This document shows, piece after piece, positions 7,408 through 14,578 of a stretch of 15,340 nucleotides of DNA (its first letter is position 1; each line of letters opens with the position of its first letter). The stretch covers positions 1 to 15,340 of the forward strand of contig JAFNZJ010000083.1 in NCBI GenBank assembly GCA_017382915.1. Reading direction: 5' to 3'. The translations under genes were made by a program, and so were the position numbers. This DNA is from Clostridia bacterium (lineage in GTDB: Bacteria; Bacillota; Clostridia; Oscillospirales; Acutalibacteraceae). Below the pieces are notes generated by a model, which ran no database searches, had not been told where the DNA came from, and saw only the letters and a program-made list of their open reading frames with translations.

Positions 7408-8125
7408 GCTAACTATAGCCGAGCGCAAGCAGATTTTTGATGAAAATTTTAGAGATATTACCGACAGAATTGCAGCCGCCGCCAAGCGCAGTAACCGTAA
7501 TCCTAAAGACATAACTTTGCTTGCCGCAACCAAAACAATTGATGTTGAGGTTATAAATTACGCAATTCAAAACGGTTTAACTGCAATTGGTGAAAACCGC
7601 GTGCAGGAATTTTTATCAAAAGAGCCACATTTAACTAACGGTGCAGTAAGGCATTTTATTGGTCATTTGCAGTCTAATAAGGCAAAAGACATTGTTGGCA
7701 GGGTTGAACTTATACATTCTGTCCACTCATTAAAGCTGGCAAAGGTTATAAGTGATTTAAGTATAAAAAAAGGTATCGTTACCGATATTTTGCTGGAGGT
7801 TAACATCGGTGGGGAGGATAGCAAAAGTGGTTTTGCCCCAACCGAGGTTATTGATAATTTGGTAGAAATTTCAAAATTGCAGGGCGTTTTTGTACGCGGA
7901 CTAATGACAATTCCGCCAATTTGTGACAATTCTGAAAAAAATCGCGAATATTTTAAAGAAATGTATAATCTATTCCTTGACATTCAGGGTAAAAAAATAG
8001 ATAATAGTAGTATGGAATTACTGTCAATGGGTATGTCAGATGATTTTGAGGTAGCCATTGAAGAAGGTGCCAATATTGTTAGGGTTGGCACCGCATTATT
8101 TGGCAAAAGATTTTATTCATTATAG
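7385..8125 (+). CDS. yggS: YggS/YlmE-family pyridoxal-phosphate homeostasis protein
   Basis: A 246-residue, single-domain TIM-barrel PLP protein of the YggS/YlmE/PROSC family. It binds PLP but has no known enzymatic reaction; members affect PLP and amino-acid balance. The PLP lysine is K50 in LLAATKT. Other family signatures are IGENRVQEF, HFIGHLQSNKAKDI, LMTIPP, LSMGMSDDFEVAIEEGANIVRVG and the terminal GTALFG. The start at ATG 7385 is preferred because an SD precedes it and the resulting N-terminus has the usual length. It overlaps the upstream membrane gene by 23 bases, suggesting translational coupling. sepF follows after 12 bases, reproducing the B. subtilis ylmE-ylmF(sepF) order. No key residue is missing. 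Confidence 0.95.
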   Translation: MTENTLGELTIAERKQIFDENFRDITDRIAAAAKRSNRNPKDITLLAATKTIDVEVINYAIQNGLTAIGENRVQEFLSKEPHLTNGAVRHFIGHLQSNKAKDIVGRVELIHSVHSLKLAKVISDLSIKKGIVTDILLEVNIGGEDSKSGFAPTEVIDNLVEISKLQGVFVRGLMTIPPICDNSEKNREYFKEMYNLFLDIQGKKIDNSSMELLSMGMSDDFEVAIEEGANIVRVGTALFGKRFYSL

Positions 8126-8130
8126 GAGGT
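8124..8130 (+). promoter_or_regulatory. Shine-Dalgarno of sepF overlapping the yggS stop
   Basis: A consensus AGGAGGT shares its first two bases with the yggS TAG (8123-8125) and stands 7 bases before ATG 8138. This suggests strong initiation of sepF, favoured by ribosomes terminating on yggS. Confidence 0.78.
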
Positions 8131-8137
8131 TTAAAAA

Positions 8138-8626
8138 ATGGGCATGAAAGATTTTTTCAAAAAAATGGTTAATCTTCCATCTGAGGATGAGTATGAGGAC
8201 GATTATTACGAAGAGGAGCCCTCATTCTTTGATGAGGAGGATGTTGAAGATAATGAAATTTCATCATCTTCTAAACCTAAAAAGGAATCGCTTCCATTTT
8301 TCTCTTCATCCAAAAGCAACGCAAAGGTAGTTAATATGCCTTCATCGGCAGTTCAGGTTGTTTTGGTTAAACCTACCCGCTTTGAAGATGCACCCTCAAT
8401 CGCAGACCATCTTAATCAAAGAAAAACCGTTGTTTTAAATCTTGAAGCCGCCAATCGTGAAACTTCAAGAAGACTTATTGACTTTTTAAGCGGTACCGCA
8501 TACGCAACACGCGGCAGTATTAAAAAGGTTGCTAACAGCACCTACATTATTACTCCCGCTAATGTTGATGTATTGGGTGAGCTTATTGAAGGCGATTTTG
8601 ACACCGACGGTATATTTTTAGGTTAA
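8138..8626 (+). CDS. sepF: Cell division protein SepF
   Basis: SepF is a cytoplasmic, membrane-associated protein that binds the FtsZ C-terminus, bundles FtsZ filaments and tethers the Z-ring in Gram-positive bacteria. The 162-residue protein has the usual parts. An amphipathic N-terminal helix (MGMKDFFKKMVNLP) serves for membrane attachment. A highly acidic, disordered linker of Asp/Glu/Tyr (about 15-40) and a Ser/Lys stretch follow. The conserved globular SepF domain is at about 70-160 (VVLVKPTRFEDAPSIADHL, then KTVVLNLEAAN and RRLIDFLSGTAYA). The usual next gene in Bacillus, ylmG, is absent: ylmH starts 4 bases after the sepF stop. The protein is complete. Confidence 0.96.
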   Translation: MGMKDFFKKMVNLPSEDEYEDDYYEEEPSFFDEEDVEDNEISSSSKPKKESLPFFSSSKSNAKVVNMPSSAVQVVLVKPTRFEDAPSIADHLNQRKTVVLNLEAANRETSRRLIDFLSGTAYATRGSIKKVANSTYIITPANVDVLGELIEGDFDTDGIFLG

Positions 8627-8630
8627 TTAA

Positions 8631-9380
8631 GTGAAGGCTGAAGGTAAGCTTTTAACAGCACGCATCAATGATATTTTGCGACTGTCTAATGAAAAAAACA
8701 GTCCAAAGTTTTCCGCTTTCTTATCACTTGATGAACAGTCGGAAATTATGCCGCTTGTTTTATCGGGTAAGGCATATTTGTTTGGCGGTTATGAAGATGC
8801 CGAGCGCAAAATGTTTGGCGCCCTGCCCGACTATGTAACCAATCCTAAGCAAGCCTTCCCCATAACGGCAGTAAGGTTTGTTTACCCCAAAGAATACACC
8901 CTTTCTCATAGGGATGTTTTGGGCTCATTGATGGCACTTGGCATCAAGCGTGAAGGCGTAGGTGACATTTGCTTTAGTGAAGGGGTAGCTACGGTATTTG
9001 TTACTAACGAATTATCGGACTATATCTTAACCCAAATTACCAAAATAGGCAGGGTAGGGGTAAAGGCAAAAGCCCTTTTGCCTGAAGATGCTGCCCAAAC
9101 CTTTGATGCACCTGCTACTAAAGATATTACCTTTACAGTTTCTTCGCCCAGAATTGATGCAATACTTGGCGCACTTACAGGTTGTAGCAGAACCAAGGCA
9201 GACCAGCTTATTAAGGATGGTTTGGTTTTTGTTAATTCGGTTGTTGTTACTAAACCTACCAAGCAAATTGCCGCTAATGATAAAATAACAGTTAGGGGCA
9301 CCGGTAAATTTATTATTACCGGAAGTGGAAATTATTCAAAAAAAGGCCGTGAGATTATTACGGCCAAAAAATATTTATAA
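8631..9380 (+). CDS. ylmH: YlmH-family S4-domain RNA-binding protein
   Basis: A 249-residue protein matching YlmH of the Firmicute division cluster. The N-terminal two thirds are a conserved domain with FSAFLSLDEQSEI near the start, a RVFVYPKEYT-like segment, and LGSLMALGIKREGVGDI (about 100-116), typical of the family. The C-terminal part (about 174-235) is an S4 RNA-binding domain: PRIDAILGALTGCSRTKADQLIKDGLVFVN and following residues. B. subtilis YlmH binds the ribosome and takes part in rescue of stalled 50S complexes. Start is GTG at 8631, with only a weak AGG (8620-8622) upstream, so expression probably depends on coupling to sepF 4 bases before. Two hairpin-forming sequences lie in its last 27 codons, just before divIVA. 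Confidence 0.93.
   Translation: MKAEGKLLTARINDILRLSNEKNSPKFSAFLSLDEQSEIMPLVLSGKAYLFGGYEDAERKMFGALPDYVTNPKQAFPITAVRFVYPKEYTLSHRDVLGSLMALGIKREGVGDICFSEGVATVFVTNELSDYILTQITKIGRVGVKAKALLPEDAAQTFDAPATKDITFTVSSPRIDAILGALTGCSRTKADQLIKDGLVFVNSVVVTKPTKQIAANDKITVRGTGKFIITGSGNYSKKGREIITAKKYL
9301..9322 (+). other. Perfect 7-bp inverted repeat in the ylmH 3' coding end
   Basis: CCGGTAA (9301-9307) and TTACCGG (9316-9322) are exact reverse complements separated by 8 A/T-rich bases. The repeat lies in codons for the GKFIITG segment of YlmH. No U-tract follows, so it is not a standard terminator. It may form an mRNA hairpin; a role is unproven. Confidence 0.5.
9345..9365 (+). other. 6-bp inverted repeat flanked by A-tracts at the ylmH 3' end
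   Basis: GGCCGT (9345-9350) and ACGGCC (9360-9365) form a GC-rich stem with a 9-base loop. It is preceded by seven A and followed by six A on the + strand. Read on the - strand this resembles an intrinsic terminator (stem then T-run), but no gene on that strand points into it. On the + strand it lacks a T-run. It ends about 38 bases before divIVA. Confidence 0.45.
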
Positions 9381-9388
9381 AATCATTT

Positions 9389-9395
9389 CGGAGGT
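9389..9395 (+). promoter_or_regulatory. Shine-Dalgarno of divIVA
   Basis: CGGAGGT stands 8 bases before ATG 9404 and confirms the start that gives the conserved DivIVA N-terminal domain at the usual position. Confidence 0.75.
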
Positions 9396-9403
9396 AATAA
9401 ATT

Positions 9404-10237
9404 ATGCATACCGGAGATTATATCAGAAGCGTAAAATTTGATTATGCTATGAGGGGCTATAAAACAACCGATGTTGAAATGTTCCTTGATGAGGTTGCAG
9501 AGGATATTGATAAGCTTGTAGCACAAAACCGCGCCCTTAATGAGCGCCTTTCTGCCTTAATTAAGGAGCAGGAAAACAGTGCCGCACCTGTCGCTGCACC
9601 CGCACCTGCAAAGGTTGACAGCTCTGAAAGCATTGAAAATGTTCAAAGCATTCTTGTTTCGGCACAGCGTTTTTCAGACCAAATTATAAATGAGGCCAAT
9701 GAAAAAGCCGCCGCAATACTTTATGAAGCCAACACCAAGGCAAAGGAAATTGATGAAAAGGTTGCCAATGTTTTAGAAGCCTTTGAAAAGGATATTGCTG
9801 AGCGCAAGGCCAATGCCGATGCAGAGATTTCAAAAATGCTTAATGATGCCGCTGTTAAATCTGAAGGCATCGTTACCGCCGCACATGATAGTGTTGCCCG
9901 TCAGCAACTTCTTTTTGATAAAATCAAGGTTGAGGTTTCTGAATTTAAAAAGGCATTGTTTGAAAATCATAAGCAGCAGCTTGAAATTTTACAAAAATTC
10001 CCCGACACTGTGCCTTATGACCCTGAACGCGCCGCAAAAGCAATTGAGTTTGAAATTGAAAGTGAGCCCGATTTCAGAGCCTTTATTCCAAACGCACAGT
10101 CGGTAACTTTTGAAGAGGAACTTAACGAAGCTACTGAAGAAACTCCTTTTATTGCCGAGGATGACACTCCCTTTGAGGCTGAAGAGCAAGCTCAACCCGA
10201 AGAGGAAAAAACCGAAGAAGAAACAGTTATTTTTTAA
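9404..10237 (+). CDS. divIVA: DivIVA-family cell-pole/septum coiled-coil protein
   Basis: DivIVA proteins assemble on negatively curved membrane at septa and poles and recruit division, chromosome-anchoring or wall-synthesis factors. The conserved N-terminal domain is clear: VKFDYAMRGYKTTDVEMFLDEV at about 10-31, equivalent to the xFRGYDxxEVxxFLD signature, followed by coiled coil. Residues M16-R17 occupy the place of the membrane-inserting F17-R18 of B. subtilis DivIVA. An Ala/Pro-rich break (about 57-70) separates it from a second long coiled coil (about 78-200). The C-terminal tail (about 225-277) is very acidic. At 277 residues it is longer than B. subtilis DivIVA (164), mainly through the second coiled coil and acidic tail. 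Its place between ylmH and ileS is the standard one. Identity is secure; protein partners are unknown. Confidence 0.92.
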   Translation: MHTGDYIRSVKFDYAMRGYKTTDVEMFLDEVAEDIDKLVAQNRALNERLSALIKEQENSAAPVAAPAPAKVDSSESIENVQSILVSAQRFSDQIINEANEKAAAILYEANTKAKEIDEKVANVLEAFEKDIAERKANADAEISKMLNDAAVKSEGIVTAAHDSVARQQLLFDKIKVEVSEFKKALFENHKQQLEILQKFPDTVPYDPERAAKAIEFEIESEPDFRAFIPNAQSVTFEEELNEATEETPFIAEDDTPFEAEEQAQPEEEKTEEETVIF

Positions 10238-10282
10238 TCATATAAGCATTATTTTTTATCTTAGAAGGGACAATTTTCAAAA

Positions 10283-13066
10283 ATGGAAAAGCAGGATTAC
10301 AACAGTACATTAAATTTGCCAAAGACCGAATTCCCTATGAGGGCAGGTCTTCCCCAGCGTGAGCCTGAGGCTTTAAAAGAGTGGCAAGAAAACAAACTTT
10401 ATGAAAAACTTATGGCTCATAATGAGGGCAAGCCGCTTTATATTTTGCACGACGGCCCTCCTTATGCTAACGGTATTATTCACCTTGGTACCGCCCTTAA
10501 TAAAAGCTTAAAGGACTTTATTCTTCGCTATAAGAATATGTCCGGCTTTAAGGCACCCTATGTACCTGGTTATGATACTCATGGTCTTCCTACCGAGCTT
10601 AAGGCACGCAAAAAGGCGGGTATGGAATCTACCGAAAAAATATCAGCAGGTGACCTTCGCCGTATTTGCCGCGATTTTGCTTTAGGCTTTGTTGACAGCC
10701 AGCGCACCCAGTTTGAGCGTTTGGGCGTTTTAGGTGAGTGGGGTAACCCTTACCTTACCCTTAGCAATAACTATGTTGCAAAGCAAATTGAAGTGTTTGG
10801 CGCAATGGCTAATAAGGGTTACATTTATAAGGGTCTTAAGCCTGTTTATTGGTGCCCTGAATGTCAAACCGCACTTGCCGAGGCAGAGATTGAGTATGCT
10901 GAGGACCCCTGCCATTCCATTTATGTTAAGTTTGAGGTTAAAGACGATTTTGGCAAGCTTGCAGCACTTGGTGCCGAAATGGGCAAAACCTACTTTGTAA
11001 TTTGGACCACAACAACCTGGACCTTACCGGGTAACCTTGCTATTTGTGTTGGTCCTGATTACGAATATAGCATTGTATCAGCTAATAATGAGTATTATGT
11101 TTTAGCTACCGAGCTTATCGCACCTGCACTTAAAGCAGCAGGTATTGAAGAGTATAAGGTTGTTGGCACTATTCGCGGTAGCGAGTTAGAGCTTATGACC
11201 ACCAAGCACCCCTTCATTGACCGTGAGTCACTTGTAATTGTTGGTGACCATGTAACACTTGAAAGTGGTACCGGTTGTGTTCATACCGCTCCCGGTCACG
11301 GTGTTGAGGACTTTGAGGTATGCCGCAACTATCCGCAAATTCCTATGCTTGTTCCGGTTGACCATAAGGGTATTATGACCGCCGATGCAGGCGAGTTTGA
11401 AGGCCTTACCACCAATGACGCAAATAAGGCAATTGCCCAAAAGTTGGAGGATAATAATCGCCTTTTTGCTTTAGAAAAAATCATTCACCAATATCCACAT
11501 TGCTGGCGTTGTAAGCAACCCATTCTTTTCCGTGCTACCGAGCAATGGTTCTGTTCAATTTCTGATTTTGCTGATGAAGCAATTGAAGCAATTAAAACAG
11601 TAGAGTGGATTCCCGGTTGGGGTGAAGACCGCATTGCAGGTATGGTTAAGGACAGAAGTGACTGGTGTATTTCTCGTCAGCGTACCTGGGGCGTGCCTAT
11701 TCCGATTTTCTACTGTGAAGATTGCGGTAAAGAGGTTATTACGCCTGAAACCATTGCAAAGGTTGCTGAAGTTTTCCGTGAAAAGGGCGCCGATGCTTGG
11801 TATGAAATGGACGCCAAAGATTTAATGCCCGATGGTATTAAATGCTGCGAATGTGGCTGTCAAAACTTCAAAAAAGAAACCGACATTATGGATGTTTGGT
11901 TTGATTCCGGCTCATCACACGCCGCAGTTTTAGATGAAAGGGATTACCTTGGTTACCCCGCTGATTTATATTTAGAGGGTGCTGACCAGTATCGTGGTTG
12001 GTTCCAGTCATCACTTCTTACCGCGGTTGCAACCAAGGGTGTAGCACCCTATAAAACTGTTGTTACTCACGGTTGGGTTGTTGACGGTGAGGGCAAAAAA
12101 ATGTCCAAATCGCTTGGTAACACCATCATTCCTGATGAGGTTGTTAATCAGTACGGTGCAGATATTTTAAGACTTTGGGTTGCATCATCTGACTACCACG
12201 CAGATATTCGTGTTTCACAGGATATTTTAAAACAAATGTCTGAAGTTTATCGTAAAATCCGTAATACCGCCCGCTTTATTTTAGGCTGTATTCCTGATTT
12301 TGACCCCAATAAGGATGCCGTTAGTGACGATATGCTTGAAGAGGTTGACCGTTACGCTCTTATGCGCCTTAATGAGGTTGTTAAGGCTTCAATTGACGGT
12401 TACGAAAAGTTTGAATATCATATGATTTTCCACGCAATTCACAACTTCTGCGTAATTGATATGTCCAACTTCTACCTTGATGTTATTAAGGATAGACTTT
12501 ATGTTGAAAAAAGTGATAGTGTAACCCGTAGGGCAGCACAGACCACCATTTACCGCGTGCTTGACACTATGACCAGACTTATCGCACCTATTTTGGCATT
12601 CACTTCTGAAGAGATTTGGAAGTTTATGCCCCACGATGCATCACACAATACCGAAAGTGTATTATTCAACGCAATGCCAAAGGCATCTGATACAGTTGAT
12701 GAAGCACTTATGGCAAGATGGGATAAAATTCACCTTATCCGTGATGATGTTAAAAAGGCACTTGAAATTGCCCGTGCTGAAAAGGTTATTGGTGCTTCAT
12801 TAGATGCTGAAATTACCGTTTATGCCGATGGTGAAATGTATGATTTCCTTAATACTATTGATGATTTAGCATCGGTATTTATTGTATCAAAAGCCAACCT
12901 TGTTAAGGGTGGTGAGGGCGCCTTTAAGGGTGAGCAGGATATTTCTGTTACCGTTATCCACGCCGAGGGTGAAAAATGTGCCCGTTGCTGGAAATATTCC
13001 GGTGATATCGGTGCCGATAATGAGCATCCTACTCTTTGTGCGCGTTGTGCCGCAGTTTTAAAATAA
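10283..13066 (+). CDS. ileS: Isoleucyl-tRNA synthetase IleS
   Basis: IleRS charges tRNA-Ile and edits misactivated valine. The 927-residue protein has the class I Rossmann entry DGPPYANGIIHLGTALNK, where the HIGH motif reads H67-L-G-T70. The CP1 editing domain contains TTTWTLPGNLA and HTAPGHGVEDFEV. PHCWRCKQPILFRATEQWF follows, then a zinc-knuckle-like pair C478/C481 and C521/C524 between the catalytic halves, DVWFDSGSSH, and an intact KMSKS at 606-610. The anticodon-binding domain is helical. The C-terminal zinc finger has C899, C902, C919 and C922. ATG 10283 follows AGAAGGGA (10263-10270) at a long 12-base spacing. Only 45 bases separate it from divIVA, too few for a T-box leader. The protein is complete; the unusual point is Thr for the last His of HIGH. 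Confidence 0.98.
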   Translation: MEKQDYNSTLNLPKTEFPMRAGLPQREPEALKEWQENKLYEKLMAHNEGKPLYILHDGPPYANGIIHLGTALNKSLKDFILRYKNMSGFKAPYVPGYDTHGLPTELKARKKAGMESTEKISAGDLRRICRDFALGFVDSQRTQFERLGVLGEWGNPYLTLSNNYVAKQIEVFGAMANKGYIYKGLKPVYWCPECQTALAEAEIEYAEDPCHSIYVKFEVKDDFGKLAALGAEMGKTYFVIWTTTTWTLPGNLAICVGPDYEYSIVSANNEYYVLATELIAPALKAAGIEEYKVVGTIRGSELELMTTKHPFIDRESLVIVGDHVTLESGTGCVHTAPGHGVEDFEVCRNYPQIPMLVPVDHKGIMTADAGEFEGLTTNDANKAIAQKLEDNNRLFALEKIIHQYPHCWRCKQPILFRATEQWFCSISDFADEAIEAIKTVEWIPGWGEDRIAGMVKDRSDWCISRQRTWGVPIPIFYCEDCGKEVITPETIAKVAEVFREKGADAWYEMDAKDLMPDGIKCCECGCQNFKKETDIMDVWFDSGSSHAAVLDERDYLGYPADLYLEGADQYRGWFQSSLLTAVATKGVAPYKTVVTHGWVVDGEGKKMSKSLGNTIIPDEVVNQYGADILRLWVASSDYHADIRVSQDILKQMSEVYRKIRNTARFILGCIPDFDPNKDAVSDDMLEEVDRYALMRLNEVVKASIDGYEKFEYHMIFHAIHNFCVIDMSNFYLDVIKDRLYVEKSDSVTRRAAQTTIYRVLDTMTRLIAPILAFTSEEIWKFMPHDASHNTESVLFNAMPKASDTVDEALMARWDKIHLIRDDVKKALEIARAEKVIGASLDAEITVYADGEMYDFLNTIDDLASVFIVSKANLVKGGEGAFKGEQDISVTVIHAEGEKCARCWKYSGDIGADNEHPTLCARCAAVLK

Positions 13067-13078
13067 ATACTTTAAGCT

Positions 13079-13104
13079 TTGGGTGGCTGTAACCAGCCGC
13101 CCAA
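13079..13104 (+). other. Strong hairpin between ileS and lspA
   Basis: GGGTGGCTG (13081-13089) pairs with CAGCCGCCC (13094-13102), with one G-U pair, around the 4-base loop TAAC. Two flanking T-A pairs extend the stem to 11 bp (13079-13104). The bases that follow (TACCATTGTTTTGG) have no clean T-run, so this is at best a weak terminator. It could be an attenuator, a processing site or a stabiliser of the upstream mRNA. It lies 12 bases before the lspA Shine-Dalgarno GGGGAGGT (13117-13124). Confidence 0.6.
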
Positions 13105-13132
13105 TACCATTGTTTTGGGGAGGTAGTCTATT

Positions 13133-13651
13133 ATGCTATATGCTATTGCAGGGTTGGTTTCGGTACTGTTTTTAGTGGCCGACCAGCTTTCAAAATCATA
13201 TGTTGCAAATAATTTTACCTTAACTGAGTCTATGCCGCTTATTGACGGCGTTATTGACCTTACCTATATTCACAATTTAGGTGGGGCGTGGGGCATTATG
13301 AACGGTCATACCTGGGTGTTGCTTTCGCTAACCCTTCTTATTATGATTGTTTGTATTGCTATGGTTATTAAAAACGGCTTTAAAAGTAAGCTGCTGTTTT
13401 TTGCGGTTTGCCTTGTAATTTCGGGCGGACTGGGTAATATGATTGACAGAATTTTTCGTGGCGGTCAGGTAATTGACTTTATTCATCTGCACTTTATGCC
13501 CGATTTTCCTGTATTTAATATTGCCGACTGTGCCGTTTGCATTGGCGCGGGACTTTTAATGCTTTACTTTATTACCGATATGGTAAAGGATTATAAAAAG
13601 CGCCGCGAAAATGAAGAAATTATTCACTCTACCGAGCAGGATGAGCTTTAA
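13133..13651 (+). CDS. lspA: Lipoprotein signal peptidase LspA
   Basis: LspA (signal peptidase II) is an aspartyl protease in the membrane that cuts the signal peptide from prolipoproteins before the lipidated cysteine. The 172-residue protein has four expected transmembrane helices (about 3-18, 60-80, 86-104 and 128-149). Conserved motifs are DQLSK (17-21), HNLGGAWGI (47-55), GGLGNMIDR (98-106) with catalytic D105, VIDFIHL (113-119) and FPVFNIADCAVCIG (125-138) with catalytic D132. The tail is short, charged and cytoplasmic. GGGGAGGT 8 bases upstream fixes ATG 13133. The next gene follows after 6 bases, as in B. subtilis lspA-ylyB. Nothing is missing. Confidence 0.97.
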   Translation: MLYAIAGLVSVLFLVADQLSKSYVANNFTLTESMPLIDGVIDLTYIHNLGGAWGIMNGHTWVLLSLTLLIMIVCIAMVIKNGFKSKLLFFAVCLVISGGLGNMIDRIFRGGQVIDFIHLHFMPDFPVFNIADCAVCIGAGLLMLYFITDMVKDYKKRRENEEIIHSTEQDEL

Positions 13652-13657
13652 ATTATA

Positions 13658-14578
13658 ATGGAAAAGTTTGAATTTTGTTTTGAAGGTGAAACAAAAAGGC
13701 TTGACAGCTTTTTGGCCGATAATATGGATTTAACCCGTTCTGCCGTTCAAAAGCTTTTAGAGGGCGAAAATGTAACGGTAAACGGCATTTTACAGGGCAA
13801 AAATTATAAGCTTAAAAATAATGATAAGGTTATAGTTAATGTCCCAAATCCTGAACCGCTTGAAATTACGGCCGAAAATATTCCGCTTGACATAGTTTAT
13901 GAGGACGAATTTTTACTTGTTGTAAATAAGCCAAAGGGTATGGTTGTACATCCCGCACCGGGTAATTACAGCGGCACCTTGGTTAACGCCCTTATGTACC
14001 ACTGTAAGGATAGCCTTTCGGGTATAAACGGAGTGTTGCGACCGGGTATTGTTCACCGCATTGATAAGGATACAAGCGGACTTTTAATAGTTGCAAAAAA
14101 TGATTTAGCGCATAATCATTTAGCCGCCCAGATTAAAGAGCATTCCTTCACCAGAGAGTATGAAGCGGTAGTAATTGGCACTCCAAAAGCAAATGAGGGC
14201 TTAATTGAACTGCCAATAGGTCGCCACCCCGTTAAACGCAAGCAAATGGCGGTAACCTACACTAACAGTAAGCCCGCTAAAACAAAGTATAGGGTGTTAC
14301 AGGCTGGTGATGGACTTACCCATGTAAGACTTACCCTTTTTACCGGCAGAACACATCAAATCAGGGTGCATATGGCGGCTTTAGGGCATCCCGTAGCGGG
14401 TGACCAAATTTACGGCAGGGCAGGGGCAAAGTATAAAAAGCTTTGTGGTCAGTGCCTGCACGCTAAAAAAATTGGCTTTATTCATCCTGCTACTAATAAG
14501 TATATTGAATTTGAAAGTAAACTACCCGATTATTTTGTAGATTTTTTAAAGGAGCAAGGCTTTAATGGGGATTTTTGA
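13658..14578 (+). CDS. rluD: RluA/RluD-family pseudouridine synthase with S4 domain
   Basis: This enzyme isomerises uridine to pseudouridine in RNA, probably in 23S rRNA; the exact target cannot be read from sequence. An N-terminal S4 domain spans about residues 10-57 (RLDSFLADNMDLTRSAVQKLLEG and NVTVNG). The catalytic domain follows, with VVNKPKGMVVHPAPG, the active-site motif GIVHRIDKDTSGL with catalytic D136, RTHQIRVHMA and GHPVAGDQIYG. The 306-residue length fits the family. It lies 6 bases after lspA with no good SD, so coupling is likely. It corresponds by position to B. subtilis ylyB, and the symbol rluD is used for the subfamily (S4-containing) and not as proof of the E. coli target sites. 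Its end overlaps the next gene by 14 bases. Confidence 0.93.
   Translation: MEKFEFCFEGETKRLDSFLADNMDLTRSAVQKLLEGENVTVNGILQGKNYKLKNNDKVIVNVPNPEPLEITAENIPLDIVYEDEFLLVVNKPKGMVVHPAPGNYSGTLVNALMYHCKDSLSGINGVLRPGIVHRIDKDTSGLLIVAKNDLAHNHLAAQIKEHSFTREYEAVVIGTPKANEGLIELPIGRHPVKRKQMAVTYTNSKPAKTKYRVLQAGDGLTHVRLTLFTGRTHQIRVHMAALGHPVAGDQIYGRAGAKYKKLCGQCLHAKKIGFIHPATNKYIEFESKLPDYFVDFLKEQGFNGDF
14548..14554 (+). promoter_or_regulatory. Shine-Dalgarno of the HAD hydrolase inside the pseudouridine synthase gene
   Basis: AAAGGAG lies 10 bases before ATG 14565 and supports a start that overlaps the upstream stop (14576-14578). Confidence 0.65.

Noticed and set aside
7663..7983. 106-codon open frame on the - strand inside yggS
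   Set aside because: Opposite conserved YggS motifs; no SD, no domain.
9783..10106. 107-codon open frame on the + strand in another frame of divIVA
   Set aside because: Translation is Leu/Lys/Pro-rich, as expected from a shifted coiled-coil gene; no SD and no recognisable domain.
10238..10282. Promoter upstream of ileS
   Set aside because: A/T-rich, but I see no TTGACA-like -35 with a properly spaced TATAAT-like -10.
13079..13120. Canonical intrinsic terminator after ileS
   Set aside because: The stem is strong, but the following bases have only a short T4 about 8 bases away and none directly after the stem, so it is kept as a hairpin of unknown role.
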